This document shows positions 13,622 through 15,514 of a stretch of 15,514 nt of DNA, one piece after another. Positions within the stretch are counted from its first letter, which is position 1. Each line of letters starts with the position of its first letter. Source of the DNA: Planctomycetota bacterium. GTDB lineage: Bacteria > Planctomycetota > Planctomycetia > Pirellulales > UBA1268. A model generated the notes under the pieces. It was not told where the DNA came from. It did not search any database and saw only the letters and a list, made by a program, of their open reading frames with translations. The stretch covers positions 1 to 15,514 of the forward strand of contig QWPO01000046.1 in assembly GCA_003669255.1 (NCBI GenBank), given 5' to 3'. A program made the translations under genes and the position numbers.

Positions 13622-14956
13622 GTGCCCGCATCCCGCCGCGTACTCGTCGTGGGCAGTGGCGGACGCGAACACGCACTGGCCTGGAAACTCATCCAGGACG
13701 GCGCCGAAGTGCTCGTGGCCACCGGCAACGCAGGCACGGCTGCGATCGCCGAAAATGTGCCCGTCGCCGCCACCGATATTCCCGGACTGCTCGACGTTGC
13801 CCACCGCCGCGGCGTGGACCTCACCGTGGTTGGCCCCGAGGCGCCGCTCGTGGCGGGCATCGTTGATGAGTTCACCGCCGCCGGCCTGCGGATCTTCGGC
13901 CCCACGAAGCGGGCCGCCCAGATCGAGGGCAGCAAGTCGTTCTGCAAGCAGATCCTTCACCGTGGTGATGTGCCGACCGCGATGTTCCGGGAGTTTCGCT
14001 CGGCCGCGCGGGCTCGGGAATACATCGAAGTGCGCGAGGACATCCCGGTGGTGGTGAAAGCCGACGGACTCGCAGCCGGCAAGGGCGTGTTCGTGTGCGA
14101 CGACCGCGCCGCCGCCCTCGCGGCCGTGGACGCCCTCGCAGCCGATCCGCTCCTGGCTGCAGCCTCGAGCAACATCCTCATCGAAGAGCGGCTCGATGGT
14201 ATCGAGGTGAGCGTGCTGGCGATCACCGACGGCCGCACGATCGTCACGCTCCCGCCGCTTCAGGACCACAAGGCTGCCCACGACGACGACGCGGGCCCGA
14301 ACACCGGCGGCATGGGAGCCTACTGCCCCACGCCGTTCGTCGACGAACCGCTCCTGGCCGAGATCGAGGCGCGGATTCTTGTGCCGACCGTGCACGCCAT
14401 GCGGCGGGCGAAGGTGCCCTTTCAAGGAGTCCTCTACGCGGGCTTGATGCTCACCGCGCAGGGCCCGAAGGTGCTCGAGTTCAACGCCCGGTTTGGCGAC
14501 CCTGAATGCGAGCCGCTGCTCCTGCGGATGGAATCGAGCCTGCTGGAACTCCTCGACGCCACGGTCGATCGCACGCTCGAAACCTGCCAGGCCCCTCGGT
14601 GGCGCGACGGAGCCGCAGTGAGCGTGGTGATGGCGAGTGAGGGCTACCCTGGCCCCGTCTCCAAGGGCCAACCGATCCGCGGGCTCGACTCGGCGGGCCG
14701 TCTTCCCGACGTGCAGGTGTTTCACGCGGCCACGCGTCTGGCAGACGGCGCGGTGGTTGCCGATGGCGGCCGCGTGCTCGCGGTGACGGCCCTTGGCTCG
14801 TCGCTCGCCCGAGCCAAACTGCAGGCCTACACCGCCGTGAAGGAGATCCGCTGGGCCGGCGCCTGGTGCCGGAAGGACATCGGCGACAAGGGCCTGCGGC
14901 GTGAACGGGAACTCCTCGCAGCCGAAGCCGCGAGCGAGGAGCCGGCGGCCTCATGA
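13622..14956 (+). CDS. purD: Phosphoribosylamine-glycine ligase (GAR synthetase)
   Basis: This cytoplasmic enzyme joins glycine to 5-phosphoribosylamine using ATP, the second step of de novo purine synthesis. Its 444 residues are close to the usual length of about 420-430. Motifs in order: the N-terminal VLVVGSGGREHALAW (7-21), VVGPEAPL (69-76), the ATP-grasp segment VVVKADGLAAGKGV (143-156), LQDHKAAHDDDAGPNTGGMG (213-232) and the metal-binding region LEFNARFGDPE (285-295). Most family members have HKRA where this has HKAA, and DPETQ where this has DPECE; neither change looks disabling. A GTG start with a strong Shine-Dalgarno site is used. The stop overlaps the next gene's start by four bases (ATGA), so the two are co-translated. 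It is unrelated in function to the divergent respiratory operon. Confidence 0.96.
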   Translation: MPASRRVLVVGSGGREHALAWKLIQDGAEVLVATGNAGTAAIAENVPVAATDIPGLLDVAHRRGVDLTVVGPEAPLVAGIVDEFTAAGLRIFGPTKRAAQIEGSKSFCKQILHRGDVPTAMFREFRSAARAREYIEVREDIPVVVKADGLAAGKGVFVCDDRAAALAAVDALAADPLLAAASSNILIEERLDGIEVSVLAITDGRTIVTLPPLQDHKAAHDDDAGPNTGGMGAYCPTPFVDEPLLAEIEARILVPTVHAMRRAKVPFQGVLYAGLMLTAQGPKVLEFNARFGDPECEPLLLRMESSLLELLDATVDRTLETCQAPRWRDGAAVSVVMASEGYPGPVSKGQPIRGLDSAGRLPDVQVFHAATRLADGAVVADGGRVLAVTALGSSLARAKLQAYTAVKEIRWAGAWCRKDIGDKGLRRERELLAAEAASEEPAAS

Positions 14957-15514
14957 AGCTCCGCGTTGGCATCGTCGGCCTGGGTGATCAGTGGGAAGGC
15001 CGACACCTTCCCGCCCTGCGGATGCTCGCCGACCGGTTCGAGGTGCGAGGTGTCTGCGAGCAGGTGTCGCATCGCGCGGAGCGGGCCGCGAAGGAACTCG
15101 CCACCGCCGCCGTCGACGGCTTTCGGGCACTCGCCGCCCGCGACGACATCGACGCGATCCTTTACCTCGCCGACCAGTGGTTTGGCGCCACCCCAATCCT
15201 CGCCGCCTGCGAACACGGCAAGGCCGTCTACTCGGCCATCTCGTTTCCGCTCGATCCGGCTGAGGCCGACGTGTTTGGGCGGCGCGTTGAGGAGTCGGGA
15301 ATCGCCTTCATGGCGGAGTTGCCGCGTCGGCATGCCGCCGCCACGGTGCGACTCAAGGAACTGATCGCCACCCGGCTCGGCCCCCCGCGGATGCTCTTCT
15401 GCCACCGCCGCGTGCCCCTCTCCGCGGCCTCCGGCCTCGCCCCGGCGCGTGACCGCGCCAGTGAGGCCCGGGATCTGATGGAACTCGTCGACTGGTGCAA
15501 CTACGTGGCCGGCG
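14953..15514 (+). CDS. Gfo/Idh/MocA-like oxidoreductase (partial, C-terminus beyond window)
   Basis: The first 187 residues are visible and the gene runs off the right edge. The N-terminus reads MKLRVGIVGLGDQWEGRHLP, a Rossmann start with a GxG turn like that of NAD(P)-dependent sugar dehydrogenases of the Gfo/Idh/MocA family. A strand-helix pattern follows (FEVRGVCEQ, DDIDAILYLAD, EHGKAVYSAI). Where the family normally has E-K-P after GKxVxC, this has AIS in YSAISFPL, so the lysine that usually contacts cofactor and substrate is missing. Near the end, MELVDWCNYVAG resembles the family's second-domain helix. The substrate is unknown, and a non-catalytic or altered role is possible. The ATG overlaps the purD stop, so it is the second gene of that operon. 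Confidence 0.8.
   Translation, partial: MKLRVGIVGLGDQWEGRHLPALRMLADRFEVRGVCEQVSHRAERAAKELATAAVDGFRALAARDDIDAILYLADQWFGATPILAACEHGKAVYSAISFPLDPAEADVFGRRVEESGIAFMAELPRRHAAATVRLKELIATRLGPPRMLFCHRRVPLSAASGLAPARDRASEARDLMELVDWCNYVAG

Noticed and set aside
13411..13947. Minus-strand open frames across the purD start
   Set aside because: They are antisense to purD, have no ribosome binding site, and are of shadow composition.

Overview
This window is high-GC bacterial DNA dominated by one long leftward (minus-strand) respiratory operon, with the start of a rightward operon at its right end. The gene set suggests a member of the Planctomycetota: a split b6f-like cytochrome b beside a giant multihaem cytochrome c, lipoprotein and cupredoxin carriers, many weak ribosome binding sites and GTG starts, and a Gfo/Idh/MocA-type protein. 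That assignment is inference from gene content, because no rRNA or other marker is present.

Leftward operon, read from 13255 down to 1 in transcription order: a Rieske iron-sulfur protein with a very long Ala/Pro/Lys-rich cytoplasmic tail; a b6-type cytochrome b that keeps the cysteine for the extra covalent haem; a subunit-IV-like cytochrome b C-terminal half carrying an N-terminal five-helix membrane extension; a 1519-residue membrane-anchored c-type cytochrome with eight CxxCH motifs, a long coiled coil, an inserted PDZ-like domain and a His-rich loop; two tandem blue-copper (cupredoxin) proteins, one secreted and one a probable lipoprotein; a dihaem cytochrome c probable lipoprotein; cytochrome oxidase subunit II with an intact CuA site; and subunit I of the A2 type (YSHPxVY), which runs off the left edge. 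Gene order follows the expected electron path: quinol, Rieske/cytochrome b, multihaem c, copper or dihaem carrier, CuA, haem a3/CuB. The operon therefore looks like a co-transcribed complex III to complex IV respiratory chain, possibly built as a supercomplex.

The divergent intergenic region (13256-13621) holds a good sigma70-like promoter for the respiratory operon and a perfect 11-bp inverted repeat lying almost exactly at the predicted transcript start. It also holds a weak promoter candidate and a strong Shine-Dalgarno site for the rightward genes.

The rightward operon consists of purD (glycinamide ribonucleotide synthetase), overlapping by ATGA with a Gfo/Idh/MocA-like oxidoreductase that is cut by the right edge and lacks the family's usual EKP motif. 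I saw no tRNA, rRNA, CRISPR array, insertion sequence or phage gene.
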